From Thermohalobaculum sp039187815 (GTDB lineage Bacteria; Pseudomonadota; Alphaproteobacteria; Rhodobacterales; Rhodobacteraceae): a DNA stretch of 64,000 bases. This document shows positions 51,972 through 61,563 of the stretch, one piece after another. Each line of letters begins with the position of its first letter. The stretch's first letter is position 1. Location: assembly GCA_039187815.1 (NCBI GenBank), contig JBCCZI010000007.1:3714-67713 (forward strand), given 5' to 3'. The position numbers and the translations under genes were made by a program. Below the pieces are notes generated by a model. The model was not told the DNA's origin and did not search any database. It was given only the letters and a program-made list of their open reading frames with translations.

Positions 51972-53081
51972 GTGCCTGCCAAACGCCCACACTGCAGCCT
52001 GATTGCGCCCTCCTTCGAGGGCGGCGGAGCCGAGCGCGTCACGATCAATCTGGCCAATGCGCTGGCGGCCGATGGCGTAGATGTGGAACTGGCGGTGCTG
52101 GCCTCGCATGGCCCCTTCCGTTCGGAGGTCGCGCCAGAGGTACGGGTGCGCGACCTCGGCATCCGACGGGTTTCGGCGGGCTTTCCCAAGCTTGTCCGGT
52201 ATTTTCGCGAGTTGCGCCCGCCGGTGCTGCTGAGCGCGCTCGACTACATCAACGTGGCGGCGATTTGGGCGAACCAGATCGCCGGCAGCCCGGCGCAGGT
52301 GCATGTGGGCGTGCACAACCACGCGACGATCGGGCTGCGGACCTCGGAGCATTGGCGGGACCGGGTGCTGATGCGCTCGGCCATTCGGGCGAGCTATGGC
52401 CGTGCAGCCAGTGTGATCACGTTGACCGAGGCCATGGCCGATGACTTGGCCGAACTGTCCGGGCTGTCGTGCGGTCATATCACCGTCTTGCCCAATGTCG
52501 TCTTGACCGGTCGCGAGGCGGCGGCTCGAGCCGAGGCGACCGAGCATCCCTGGGCCCAAGATGCCGAGCGGCCCCTGATCGTCGGGATCGGACGGCTGCA
52601 TGAGCAGAAGAACTTTCCAGCCTTGATCGACGCCTTCGCGCCCTTGGCCCAGGACAGCCGCGCTAGGCTGGTGATCTTGGGCGAGGGACCGGAGCGGCCG
52701 GCGCTCGCGGCGATGGTGGCGGATCTCGGCCTTGGCGATGCGGTGGATCTGCCGGGCTTTGCCAAGAACCCCCATGCCCTGCTGGCGCGCGCATCGCTGT
52801 TCGTCTTGTCGTCGCGGCACGAGGGCTTGCCGACCGTGCTGATCGAGGCCATGGCCGCCGGCTGTCCCGTGGTCGCCACCGACTGCCCGACGGGACCGGC
52901 CGAGATCCTGCAGGACGGGGCGCTTGGGCGCCTGGTTCCGGTGGACGATGTTGGCGCGCTCCGTTTGGCAATGCGCGAGACGCTGGCCACCCCGGTTCCG
53001 GCCGAGCGGCTGATTGCGCGGGCCGAAGACTATAGCGCCAGCCGGGTTGTGTCGCTCTATCGCGCGCATCTCGGACTCTAG
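51972..53081 (+). CDS. GT4-family glycosyltransferase
   Basis: A 369-aa GT-B enzyme. N-terminal GGGAERVTINLANALAADG, central IVGIGRLHEQKNFPALIDAF and the donor-binding EGLPTVLIEAMAAGCPVVATDCPTGPAEIL (E-x7-E) place it in GT4. The GTG start has GGGAGA upstream. It is divergent from the flippase across 109 nt. Its TAG stop shares the CTAG palindrome with the stop of the opposite gene. Confidence 0.88.
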   Translation: MPAKRPHCSLIAPSFEGGGAERVTINLANALAADGVDVELAVLASHGPFRSEVAPEVRVRDLGIRRVSAGFPKLVRYFRELRPPVLLSALDYINVAAIWANQIAGSPAQVHVGVHNHATIGLRTSEHWRDRVLMRSAIRASYGRAASVITLTEAMADDLAELSGLSCGHITVLPNVVLTGREAAARAEATEHPWAQDAERPLIVGIGRLHEQKNFPALIDAFAPLAQDSRARLVILGEGPERPALAAMVADLGLGDAVDLPGFAKNPHALLARASLFVLSSRHEGLPTVLIEAMAAGCPVVATDCPTGPAEILQDGALGRLVPVDDVGALRLAMRETLATPVPAERLIARAEDYSASRVVSLYRAHLGL

Positions 53082-54208
53082 GTTTCCACCGGGGCGGTCA
53101 GACCGAGGATGTCCAAATAGGCATCCCGGCTGGTCTCGATTGCAAAGGCCTGGGCGCGGGTGCGAAGCGCCGCGGTGTCGACCGGTCCGGCCAGCCGATC
53201 CAGGATCGCGCGGCACAAGGCCCCGGCATCGCCGATGGGCACAAGCGGACCGAGCGCGCCGCTCTCGAGGATCTCGTCTGGCCCCGATGGGCAATCGGTC
53301 GAGACCACCGGCGCTCCACAGGCCATCGCCTCGATCAAGGCGTTCGGCAACCCCTCCCAGGCCGAGGAAAGGACGAATAGATCCGCGCGCGCAAAGGCGG
53401 CATGGGGCCGGCCAGTGAACCCCGGCATGGCCAGAGAAGCCGCAATGCCGAGATCGGTGGCCAGCGCCTCGAGCGCGGACCGCAACTCGCCGTCGCCAAA
53501 GATCACCAACCGGGCGGGGCGCGCCGTCAGCACCTGGGCAAAGGCGCGGAGAAGCATCGCGTGATCCTTTTGCTCGGTCAGACGTCCTGCCGTCACGATG
53601 ATGGGCGATCCCTGCCGCGGGCGCTCGAGCCAGGGATGCGGCGCTGGCTCCGCCATCCGGGCGCCCAGATCCGCGGTGATGACGGGGTTGTAGATGGTCC
53701 GGACGCGGTCTCTCGGCAGGCCAAGCGCCGCGGACAGATCGCGCGACACACCGTCGGAGACACTGCACAGCGCGTCGGCGCCTGGAAGCAGCAGCCGAGC
53801 GGCCCGGCGCATTACCGCGCCCTTGGCTGGGCTGTAGATCCTCGCGACATGGGCCGAGAATGCATTGCGGCTGCTGACCACGACCCGGGTCCGCGCCCCC
53901 GCGAGACGCCGCGCAAGAAGCGCCACCATGCCCGCGGGCTCGGCAAACACAAGGGCGGCGCGCGGTGGCGTGCGGCGCCACCGGGCAGCGAGCCGGCGGC
54001 CCCAGGCAAACGAGCCGCTCGCGGCGAAATCGACCACGTTCACGCCATCTGGGACATCCGCCATCCGGGGACCTTCTGCGCGACAGAGCAGAAGCTCGAC
54101 GGACAAACCCCGGTCGCGAAAGGCCTCGGCCAGCAACAGGCACACCCGCTCGGACCCGCCGCCACCCAGGCTGTGGATCATCAACGCAACATCGGCTGGC
54201 CGGTCCAT
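53078..54208 (-). CDS. GT4-family glycosyltransferase
   Basis: A 376-aa GT-B enzyme related to its convergent neighbour: GGGGSERVCLLLAEAFRDRG, IIVTAGRLTEQKDHAMLLRAF and EGLPNALIEAMACGAPVVSTDCPSGPDEIL. The pair may have arisen by duplication and inversion. Both 3' ends share the four bases CTAG, giving TAG on each strand. Sugar and acceptor are unknown; lipopolysaccharide or capsule synthesis is likely from context. Confidence 0.88.
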   Translation of the reverse strand: MDRPADVALMIHSLGGGGSERVCLLLAEAFRDRGLSVELLLCRAEGPRMADVPDGVNVVDFAASGSFAWGRRLAARWRRTPPRAALVFAEPAGMVALLARRLAGARTRVVVSSRNAFSAHVARIYSPAKGAVMRRAARLLLPGADALCSVSDGVSRDLSAALGLPRDRVRTIYNPVITADLGARMAEPAPHPWLERPRQGSPIIVTAGRLTEQKDHAMLLRAFAQVLTARPARLVIFGDGELRSALEALATDLGIAASLAMPGFTGRPHAAFARADLFVLSSAWEGLPNALIEAMACGAPVVSTDCPSGPDEILESGALGPLVPIGDAGALCRAILDRLAGPVDTAALRTRAQAFAIETSRDAYLDILGLTAPVET

Positions 54209-54312
54209 CGCCCCTCCGCCTGAGCCTTGCCATAGAAATGCCGCCCACGCTGAGGTACGCTCAGCCTGCGGGCCTTTTCCGCAGCGGTGCGCAGGATTAA
54301 ACGGGGAACGCC

Positions 54313-56199
54313 ATGAAGAAAATGGTCAAGAATTTCAAGCTCGACGACATGTGGTTCAAAAAAGAATCCCTGCCGGAGGTCTATGGCGAGGCAGACAAAT
54401 TTGTGCGCGCCCTAAAGGTGTTCTCGTCGGCCGATAACGGCTTGAACCTCGAGGCCGGGGACGAGCAGCTGTCGAGCTCAGATCTCGCATCTCTCAACAA
54501 AGCCAAAGCTATGTTGGGCGATGTGGAGAAGGCCGGCCGCGAGCTGCAGGTGAAATGTCCGTCGCTTGCCAAATCCGCGGGGGACAAGAAGGTCTCCCAG
54601 GGGTTTACCACCACCGGTGAGGTGCTGAAAAAGGTTCTGCCGAAGGCGATCCAGGACAAGCGCGAAGAATATGACGGCTATGACGGCGACGGGGATGATG
54701 CGCCCTTGGTGAGCCCGGATGCGCACAAGGCCTATCTGAAGCGTTACCTGCCGCGGCTCAAGCGCATGCCGCACAATTTCGGCTTTGCCCTGGTGTCGAA
54801 TGAGCCCAACGACCAGCGTTTTCTGTTTCATAAGCAGAAGGCCGCGCGCTCGCTGGCCACCATGATCAAGAGTGACAGCAACGCCAAGCAGACGAGCTTT
54901 GGCATCGCGGCGGCTGGCTCGTTGATCTCCGAGGAGCGCTTTGGCGCCAACACGCTGGTTTTGAATGTCGAGGGCAAGGTGGTGCCGAGCCTCGCGCGTC
55001 GGGCGCGGCTGCTGTTCCAATCGCTCGGCATTTCGACCTTCAACAACATCGTGGTCCTGCGGGGCGATGAGCAGATCGAGCTATCGGACGAGTCGGAAGG
55101 CGATGTGCCCTTGGCGACGGTGACCGAGATCCTGGAGGACGATGTCGAGGAGGCGCCTGAACCGGTGGATCCCCCGGCCCCGGAGGCGCCCGCCCAAGAC
55201 GCGCCCATGGGACAGGCACCGCCGGAGAAGCCCAAGCCGCAGCCCCGCCAGGCCAATCCCGAGGAGAGGCGCTGGCTCGAACTGCGCGGCACGCTCGCAC
55301 CGCGGGTGGAGCGGGCCATCGAAATGAAGCATGGCGTCTTCAAGAAGACCAAGGCTGTCTGGGGCATGGCCCGGCAGGCGGCCGATACCGGAGACTTTGG
55401 CGGTGCGATCAAGGCGGCGAGCATGCTGCAGGCGCTGCTCAAAGGCTTTGAGCCTCCGCCTGAGGACCCAGCGGCCAAATATGAGCGCCAGAAGAAAAAG
55501 ATCTTCCCGTTGATGGCAGAGTACATCAAGGCGGGCAAGCCGGGTGCCAAGGGTTTGCGGCTCCTCTATGGCGAGGCCGAGGCGCGGGCGGCCAAGGGGC
55601 AGATGGAAGCAGCGCTCGAGCTCCTCGATCTGCTGGCGCGCGATATTGCGGCCGGGGGGCCAAAGACCGAGCCCGTGCCCAAGGGCGCCGAGGCCCAAGC
55701 CGCGCTTGCGCGCACGCTGATCGAGAAGACCGCGCTGATGGAGAGCGCCGCGCACCGGTTGGCCGAGGCCTTCGACGGCCCCGAGCGTGTGACCTATAGC
55801 GAAGACGTGGCGGGGGCCGGCGAGGCCGCGCGGCATGCCTTGGGCGATCCGGGCGACCCGGCGGCGAGCCGCAGCTTCTCAGAGGCGTTTGCCGCCCTCT
55901 CTGTCCTTGATCGGCTGGTCCAGAGGGGACAGGCCCGCGCCAAGAAGGGATCGGACACGCTCGGGGACCTGCGCCAGCGGATCGATGAGATCGACGGACG
56001 CGTCAAGCCGCTGGCTCCGCTGGTCCACACCCCCGAGCTCAAGCCGTTGTTCGCGGCGGCAGCCATGGCGCGGGAGCAGATGACGGCCGCCATGCGGCGC
56101 AAGGATGTCTTTGGCGCGATGGCCCGCATCGGACCTTGGGACGACGCGGTCAGCCGGCTGGTAGCCGCAGCCGAGGCGGTCTCGCCCGAAACCGTCTGA
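54313..56199 (+). CDS. Unrecognised 628-aa protein with acidic Pro-rich linker
   Basis: No known family recognised. Residues 1-270 form a Lys/Asp-rich mixed domain with a short acidic DGYDGDGDD patch (121-129) and a beta-rich-looking end (NTLVLNVEGKVVPSLARRARLLFQSLG, NIVVLRGDEQIE). Residues about 275-320 are a Glu/Pro/Ala/Gln linker. Residues 321-628 are Ala-rich and predicted helical, with repeated amphipathic segments. There is no signal peptide or membrane span. It has its own 104-nt upstream region divergent from the glycosyltransferase, and lies 200 nt before the cyclase-ycaO operon, so membership of that locus is possible but unproven. Confidence 0.8.
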   Translation: MKKMVKNFKLDDMWFKKESLPEVYGEADKFVRALKVFSSADNGLNLEAGDEQLSSSDLASLNKAKAMLGDVEKAGRELQVKCPSLAKSAGDKKVSQGFTTTGEVLKKVLPKAIQDKREEYDGYDGDGDDAPLVSPDAHKAYLKRYLPRLKRMPHNFGFALVSNEPNDQRFLFHKQKAARSLATMIKSDSNAKQTSFGIAAAGSLISEERFGANTLVLNVEGKVVPSLARRARLLFQSLGISTFNNIVVLRGDEQIELSDESEGDVPLATVTEILEDDVEEAPEPVDPPAPEAPAQDAPMGQAPPEKPKPQPRQANPEERRWLELRGTLAPRVERAIEMKHGVFKKTKAVWGMARQAADTGDFGGAIKAASMLQALLKGFEPPPEDPAAKYERQKKKIFPLMAEYIKAGKPGAKGLRLLYGEAEARAAKGQMEAALELLDLLARDIAAGGPKTEPVPKGAEAQAALARTLIEKTALMESAAHRLAEAFDGPERVTYSEDVAGAGEAARHALGDPGDPAASRSFSEAFAALSVLDRLVQRGQARAKKGSDTLGDLRQRIDEIDGRVKPLAPLVHTPELKPLFAAAAMAREQMTAAMRRKDVFGAMARIGPWDDAVSRLVAAAEAVSPETV

Positions 56200-56399
56200 G
56201 CCCAGGGTCAGAGCCGGCCGCGCCTATTGAAAGGGATATGCCCTCTCGCAGGCCTGTGCTACCCGGGGGTTGAGGCGCATCCGACAGTGCCGAAGACGGA
56301 TCGGGCGGTCGGAGGGCATGCGTCTCGGGCCGGGGTCGTCCTGCCGCTGATGGCGCGACCTGGGTCAGACCCGTGCGGCGGCAAAACAGGGGGACGGCC

Positions 56400-59300
56400 G
56401 TGAAGACGGGTGAGGATGCCTGCTTCTCCTGCGGAGAACTGGTGCCGGTGGGCGCGCGGTTCTGCCCCTCTTGCGGCGCTCGTCTCGAAGCCCCCACGGT
56501 GGATGCGCGGCAAGCGGGCGAGCACCGACATCTGACCGTCATGTTTTGCGACCTGGTCGAGTGGACGCGCCTCTCGACCGAGATCGAGTCCGAAGACCTC
56601 CAAAGCCTATTGCGCGAGTACCACGTAGTCTGTGCCGAAGAGATCGAGCGGCGCGGCGGGATGGTCGCAAGCTATCTCGGCGATGGCGTCATGGCCTATT
56701 TCGGCTATCCCTACGCCCAGGAGAACGACGCGGTGCGGGTCGCAGAGGCGGCCCTGGCGATCACGGCACGGGTGCGCGAGATGGGTGTACGGCTGATGGC
56801 CGAACCGGGCATCCGCTTTGCCTGCCGGGTCGCGCTGCACACGGGCCGGGTCCTAGTGAGTGAAATGGGCGCTGGCGAGACGCGCAACCCCCATGCGGTG
56901 ACCGGTGTTGTGCCCAATCTCGCTTCGCGGCTCGAACAATTCGCCCCGATCAACGGCGTCGCGGTCAGCGCCCAGACCAAGGCGCTCGTCGAGGGCCTGT
57001 TTCGCCTGGAGTCGCTTGGCTATCGGAGCATGAAGGGCATCGCCGAGCCGGTCGAGGTCTTCAGCCTGCTGGGCCAGGCGCCGAGGACCGCTGTCTTGCC
57101 CGGCCGGGCCGCACCCCTGGTGGGGCGTGAGGCGGAGCTCGCCGCCCTCGCCGCGCAATGGGCCGCGACAAGTCCCGACAGTCGGGCACGCCGCGTCCAG
57201 ATCGAAGCGGAACCAGGTTTGGGCAAAACCGCCCTTGCCGCCGCCTTTCTGTCAACCAACGCGATCCCGCGCGCCCAGATCATCGAGATCGCCGGGGCCA
57301 TCGCCGACCGCAACACGCCTTTTGCCTGTTTGCGATCAACCCTCATGCGCTGGCTGCACAGCGCCGCGCCCGACGCGCCAGAGCGGGTGGAGAGCCGGAT
57401 CGCCGCCTGGTTCGGCGATGGTGGGGCCGCCCATGCCGACGCTCTGAGCGGCGTGCTCAACCGCCGCCGCGCCGCGGGGCGTGAGGGGCGCCATGCCGTG
57501 TTCGCCGCCTGCCAAGCCCTGATCACGCGCATGCCCCGGCCCGTGGCGATCATTGTCGAGGATGCGCATTGGGTCGATCCCTCGACCCTGGAGATGCTTG
57601 ACCGGCTACGGCAAGAGGCCTCGGGGGTCTTCCTCCTGGCCCTCACCCGTCCGGTTACGACCAATGCCTGGAGCCGCCAGCCCGATCTCGGTCTCACCCT
57701 GCAGGGCCTGCCGCGCGAGAGCGCCAATGGCGTGATCGAGAGAGCAGCCGGCGGGCCAGTCGAGCCGGCGCTTGCCCAGCGCATCGCCGATATCACCGGC
57801 GGCTTGCCGCTCTATCTCGAGGAGCTCACCAAATCCCTGATCGACACCGGGGTGGTCAGTCTCGAGCGGGGCGTCTTCCGTCTCTCGGACCTGGCGGCCC
57901 GTATGCCGACACCGGACTCGCTGCTGGATCTGATCACGGCGCGGCTCGACCGCTTGGGCGATGCCAAGATCTTTGCCCAGATCAGCGCCGTGCTCGGCCG
58001 GCAGTTCTCGCGCCCCGCGCTGATCTCGGTCAGCGGTGCCGAGAGCGCGCCGACCGACGCGGCGATCACGGCGCTCAGCCGAGCGGGGATCGTCACGCCA
58101 GGCCGGCAGGGTCGCTTGTCCTTCCGGCACGCGCTGTTCCAAAAGGCCGCCTATGAGAGCTTGGTGCGCACCGCGCGGCATCGCTGGCATGCGCGCTATC
58201 TCGATTGGCTGCAGAGCGAGCCGGACCGGCTGGCCGAGACGCGCCCCGAGACGCTGGCCTTCCACCTCGAAGGCTGCGACCGGCTGCACGAGGCGGCCGA
58301 GGGCTATCTCGACGCCGGGCTTTCGGCCAATCGCGGATCGGCGAGCCTCGAGGCGGCGGCCCATTTCGGCAAGGCCCGGGATCTGATCGCGCGCATCGAG
58401 CCCCAAAACCGTGGGGCGCTCAGCTTGCTGCGCGCCATGGTCCTCCAAGCGGACGCCCTGCTCTCGGCACGGGGGCCAGGCGCGCCGCAAACCCGGTCGG
58501 CTTATGAGTCGGCGATCGCCGAGGCGGATGCAACGCCCGAGAGTGAGTGGCATTTCCCGGCCTATTGGGGGTGGTGGCGGGTCTCGGACAGCTTTGCTAC
58601 CATGGCCAAGCGGGCAGAGCGCCTGCTCGAGACCTCGGATCGCATGGAGGGCGTGGCCTTCAAGCTACAGGCCAATCACTGCGTCTGGGCCAATGCTTTT
58701 CAGATGGGAGATCTGGCCCAGTCGCTAGAGAGCGCTCTCGAAGGGCTCGAACTCTATGACAACCATTGGTTCGACGACCAGCAGATCCGCTATGGTGGTC
58801 ATGACTGCAAGGTCTGTGCGCTGGGTGAGATTGCGCTGGTGCGCTGGCTGCAAGGGCATGGCGACGCCACCGCGATCGATGTCGACGCGGCCATCACCCA
58901 TGCCGAAGAACTCGGGCATTTGGGCAGCCTTCTGCACGCTCTCGACATCGCCGTGATGCTCCACCATTACCGCCGGGATCCCGCATCGACCCAGGCCATT
59001 GCCCACCGACTGCTCGAGCTTGGCCGGGCGAACGACCTAGAGGACTACCGCGCCAAGGGGCAGATCTTTCTCGGCTGTGCGGCGCTCGAGGAAGGGGATC
59101 TCGAAGCGGGGCTGAAGATGGTCGATGCCGGGTTTGCGGTGATGCGCGAGATCGGGACGCCCGAGGATTTCCCGGTCTATGCCTCGGTACGCGCGGCCGG
59201 GTTGCGGGCGCTGGGCCATCCCGAAGCTTCGCTGACCGCGCTCGACGAGGGGCGTGCCGTGATCGCCCAGCAGGGGGTGAGCTATTGGGGCGCCGAGATC

Positions 59301-59603
59301 GCCCGCGAGGAGGCGCTCTCGCTGATCGCGGGCACGCCTTCGGACCATGCGGCCATCGCCGCCCGCTTGGCCGAGGCCATCCGGGTCGCCGAGAACCAGA
59401 AGGCCTTGGCGCTGTTGCTCCGCGCCCGGATCACAGCGCTGGATTGGGCGCGTGACATCGACGCTGGCGTGCCGGAGGCCGAAGCCGAGCTGGCGGCCGT
59501 GCTCGCCCGCCTGCCAGAGGATGCGATGGGCAAGGACGTCAGCGCTGCCCGGGCTCGCCTGTCGGGCCAGGCCGCCGATCCCCACTCGGACCAGCCAGCG
59601 TGA
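56400..59603 (+). CDS. Zinc-ribbon/class III nucleotide cyclase/AAA ATPase/TPR protein
   Basis: A 1067-aa multidomain protein. An N-terminal zinc ribbon (Cys8, 11, 22, 25: CFSCG...CPSCG) leads into a class III cyclase domain with metal-binding Asp51 (FCDLVEW) and Asp95 (LGDGVMAYFG) and the PNLASRLE helix. A STAND-like ATPase follows (Walker A EPGLGKT at 271-277, Walker B VAIIVEDAH at 383-390), then a long TPR-like helical C-terminus. Such proteins are signal-responsive cyclases; product and trigger are unknown. The GTG at 56400 is chosen for its AGGGGGA 6 nt upstream. Its stop overlaps the ycaO start (GTGA). Confidence 0.88.
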   Translation: MKTGEDACFSCGELVPVGARFCPSCGARLEAPTVDARQAGEHRHLTVMFCDLVEWTRLSTEIESEDLQSLLREYHVVCAEEIERRGGMVASYLGDGVMAYFGYPYAQENDAVRVAEAALAITARVREMGVRLMAEPGIRFACRVALHTGRVLVSEMGAGETRNPHAVTGVVPNLASRLEQFAPINGVAVSAQTKALVEGLFRLESLGYRSMKGIAEPVEVFSLLGQAPRTAVLPGRAAPLVGREAELAALAAQWAATSPDSRARRVQIEAEPGLGKTALAAAFLSTNAIPRAQIIEIAGAIADRNTPFACLRSTLMRWLHSAAPDAPERVESRIAAWFGDGGAAHADALSGVLNRRRAAGREGRHAVFAACQALITRMPRPVAIIVEDAHWVDPSTLEMLDRLRQEASGVFLLALTRPVTTNAWSRQPDLGLTLQGLPRESANGVIERAAGGPVEPALAQRIADITGGLPLYLEELTKSLIDTGVVSLERGVFRLSDLAARMPTPDSLLDLITARLDRLGDAKIFAQISAVLGRQFSRPALISVSGAESAPTDAAITALSRAGIVTPGRQGRLSFRHALFQKAAYESLVRTARHRWHARYLDWLQSEPDRLAETRPETLAFHLEGCDRLHEAAEGYLDAGLSANRGSASLEAAAHFGKARDLIARIEPQNRGALSLLRAMVLQADALLSARGPGAPQTRSAYESAIAEADATPESEWHFPAYWGWWRVSDSFATMAKRAERLLETSDRMEGVAFKLQANHCVWANAFQMGDLAQSLESALEGLELYDNHWFDDQQIRYGGHDCKVCALGEIALVRWLQGHGDATAIDVDAAITHAEELGHLGSLLHALDIAVMLHHYRRDPASTQAIAHRLLELGRANDLEDYRAKGQIFLGCAALEEGDLEAGLKMVDAGFAVMREIGTPEDFPVYASVRAAGLRALGHPEASLTALDEGRAVIAQQGVSYWGAEIAREEALSLIAGTPSDHAAIAARLAEAIRVAENQKALALLLRARITALDWARDIDAGVPEAEAELAAVLARLPEDAMGKDVSAARARLSGQAADPHSDQPA

Positions 59604-60820
59604 AGGACGCCCCCACTCCCCCCCGCTGTGGACAGCGGCGCGCCTGCACGCCGGCGCAGACCTGGGCCCGCCTCGCGCCCTTGTTGCCGGTCTTCGGGAT
59701 CTCGCGGCTCGCCAACATTACCGGACTCGACCGGGTCGGTGTTCCGGTATTCACCGCCGCCCGCCCGAACTCGCGATCGCTATCCGTTTTTCAGGGCAAA
59801 GGGCTGACCGTGGAGGCCGCCCGTGTCTCGGCGGCCATGGAGGCCTATGAGACCTGGTGCGCCGAGAGCGTGCTGCGCCCCTTGCTGCTGGCCAGCATCG
59901 AGGAGATCCGCTTCTCGCACCCGGTTGCGGATCTGGCGCGCTTGCCGCTCGCCGATCCCGCCGGACCCGACCCCGATCTGCCCTTCCTCTGGATCGAGGG
60001 GCGCGAGATACGAACCGATGCCCCGCGCTGGGTGCCGTTTGAGATGGTGCACGCGACCTATGCCCTACCCGAACCTGCGCATTCCGGTGCCTTCTCGGCC
60101 ACGACCAACGGGCTCGCCTCGGGCAACACCGCCGACGAGGCGCGGTTGCACGCGCTAATGGAGCTGATCGAGCGCGACGCCACGACGCTTTGGAAGCTCT
60201 CGCCGCAGGCATGGGGATCCGAGACCGCACTCGATCCGACGAGCGTCAGCGATGCCGCCTGCCGCTGGGTGATCGAGCGCTTTGAGGCGGCGGGGCTCGG
60301 CCTTGCAATCTGGGACATCCGCTCGGATCTGGCCGTGCCCGCCTTTCTGGTCCTCATCACCGATCCGTCGGGCGAAACCGGAGCCGCCGAGCTCGGCGCC
60401 GGGGCCCATCCAGACCCTGCGACCGCCCTGTTGCGCGCCCTAACCGAAGCGGCCCAGGCCCGGTGCACCTTCATCGCTGGCGCCCGCGAGGACATTTTGG
60501 ACGAGGACTACACCCAAATGGCCCTGGCCGAGCGCGCGGGCGCGGCCGACGGTCTGATCGGCGCGCTTTCCCCCGCCCGCGCCTTCGACGAGATCGAGAG
60601 CGTCGAGACCGAAACGCTCGCCGGGGATATCGAGGCCACGCTCGACCGGCTCGCCGCGCTCGGGATGCCCGAGGCGATCGCCGTCGATCTCTCGCGACCG
60701 GGCCTGCCCTTCGCCGTGCAGCGGATCCTGGTGCCCGGGCTCGAAGCGGCGCTCGAGGGGCCGCGCTCCGACTATGTTCCCGGCGCCCGCGCGACCGCGT
60801 TGCTGGGGGAGGCGCCATGA
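59600..60820 (+). CDS. YcaO-domain ATP-dependent backbone-modifying enzyme
   Basis: A 406-aa YcaO protein. ATP-binding motifs are seen in order: QGKGLTVEAARVSAAMEAYE (65-84), NGLASGNTADEARLHALMELIERD (170-193) and LTEAAQAR...GARED (281-298). YcaO enzymes phosphorylate a peptide-bond oxygen and lead to azoline, amidine or thioamide. The C-terminus lacks the Pro-rich end typical of azoline-forming YcaOs, and the partner is TfuA rather than an E1-like or ocin-ThiF protein, so thioamidation is the likely chemistry. GTG start, coupled to the cyclase and to tfuA by 4-nt overlaps. Confidence 0.93.
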   Translation: MKDAPTPPRCGQRRACTPAQTWARLAPLLPVFGISRLANITGLDRVGVPVFTAARPNSRSLSVFQGKGLTVEAARVSAAMEAYETWCAESVLRPLLLASIEEIRFSHPVADLARLPLADPAGPDPDLPFLWIEGREIRTDAPRWVPFEMVHATYALPEPAHSGAFSATTNGLASGNTADEARLHALMELIERDATTLWKLSPQAWGSETALDPTSVSDAACRWVIERFEAAGLGLAIWDIRSDLAVPAFLVLITDPSGETGAAELGAGAHPDPATALLRALTEAAQARCTFIAGAREDILDEDYTQMALAERAGAADGLIGALSPARAFDEIESVETETLAGDIEATLDRLAALGMPEAIAVDLSRPGLPFAVQRILVPGLEAALEGPRSDYVPGARATALLGEAP

Positions 60821-61563
60821 CCGTTTGCGTGTTCCTCGGCCCCACACTCGCGCGCCCAGAGGCCGAAGCCCTGCTAGAGGCCCGCTGTCTGCCACCGGCA
60901 CGGCGGGGCGACATTGCGGCCGCCGTCACACAGCACGGTGCCCAAACCATCGGCCTGATCGACGGCTTTTTCGAGCAGGTGCCCGCCGTCTGGCACAAGG
61001 AGATTCTGTGGGCGCTGGCCCAAGGGGTCCGCGTTGCCGGCGCCGCAAGCATGGGCGCGCTGCGGGCCGCCGAGCTCTCGCAGTTCGGCATGGAGGGGGT
61101 TGGGCGCATCTTCGAGGCCTATCGTTCCGGGCGGTTCGAGCCCTATGACGAACCGTTCGAGGACGATGACGAGGTCGCCGTGGCCCATGGGCCGGCCGAG
61201 ACAGGTTATGCCGCCACCGAGGCCATGGTGGACATCCGCGCAACCCTCGCCGCGGCCGAGGCGGCCGGCCTACTCGACCGCCCCGGCCGGGACAGCCTGG
61301 TGCGCACGGCCAAGGCGCTGTTTTACAAACATCGGACCTGGCCTGAGATCTTTGACGCCTTCGAGGGCGGCCCTGACCCGCTCATGGTCAGCGCCGTCAA
61401 GGCCTGGCTGCCCGACCACCGTGTGCCCCAAAAACGGCGCGACGCCGCTCAGTTGCTTTGCCATTTAGCCCAGACCCCGCCCCCGCCGCTGCACCCGTTC
61501 CGCTTCGAGCGGACGCTGCTGTGGGAGCGCCATGGGCCCGTTTCCCAGGAGACCCTGCGATGA
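60817..61563 (+). CDS. TfuA-like protein, YcaO partner
   Basis: A 248-aa protein with the full TfuA pattern: VFLGPTLARPEAEALL, CLPPARRGDI, DGFFEQVPAVWHKEILWALAQGVRVAGAASMGALRAAELSQFGMEGVGRIF and DDEVAVAHGPAETGY. TfuA acts with YcaO, probably delivering sulfur for thioamide formation, as in methyl-coenzyme M reductase maturation and some RiPP pathways. GGGGGAGG precedes the ATG, which overlaps the ycaO stop. The stop in turn overlaps the metallopeptidase start (ATGA). Confidence 0.94.
   Translation: MTVCVFLGPTLARPEAEALLEARCLPPARRGDIAAAVTQHGAQTIGLIDGFFEQVPAVWHKEILWALAQGVRVAGAASMGALRAAELSQFGMEGVGRIFEAYRSGRFEPYDEPFEDDDEVAVAHGPAETGYAATEAMVDIRATLAAAEAAGLLDRPGRDSLVRTAKALFYKHRTWPEIFDAFEGGPDPLMVSAVKAWLPDHRVPQKRRDAAQLLCHLAQTPPPPLHPFRFERTLLWERHGPVSQETLR

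Noticed and set aside
51867..54248. Minus-strand ORF of 793 codons spanning both glycosyltransferase genes
   Set aside because: It crosses one gene antisense and another out of frame; no motif supports it, whereas both GT4 genes show donor-site motifs.
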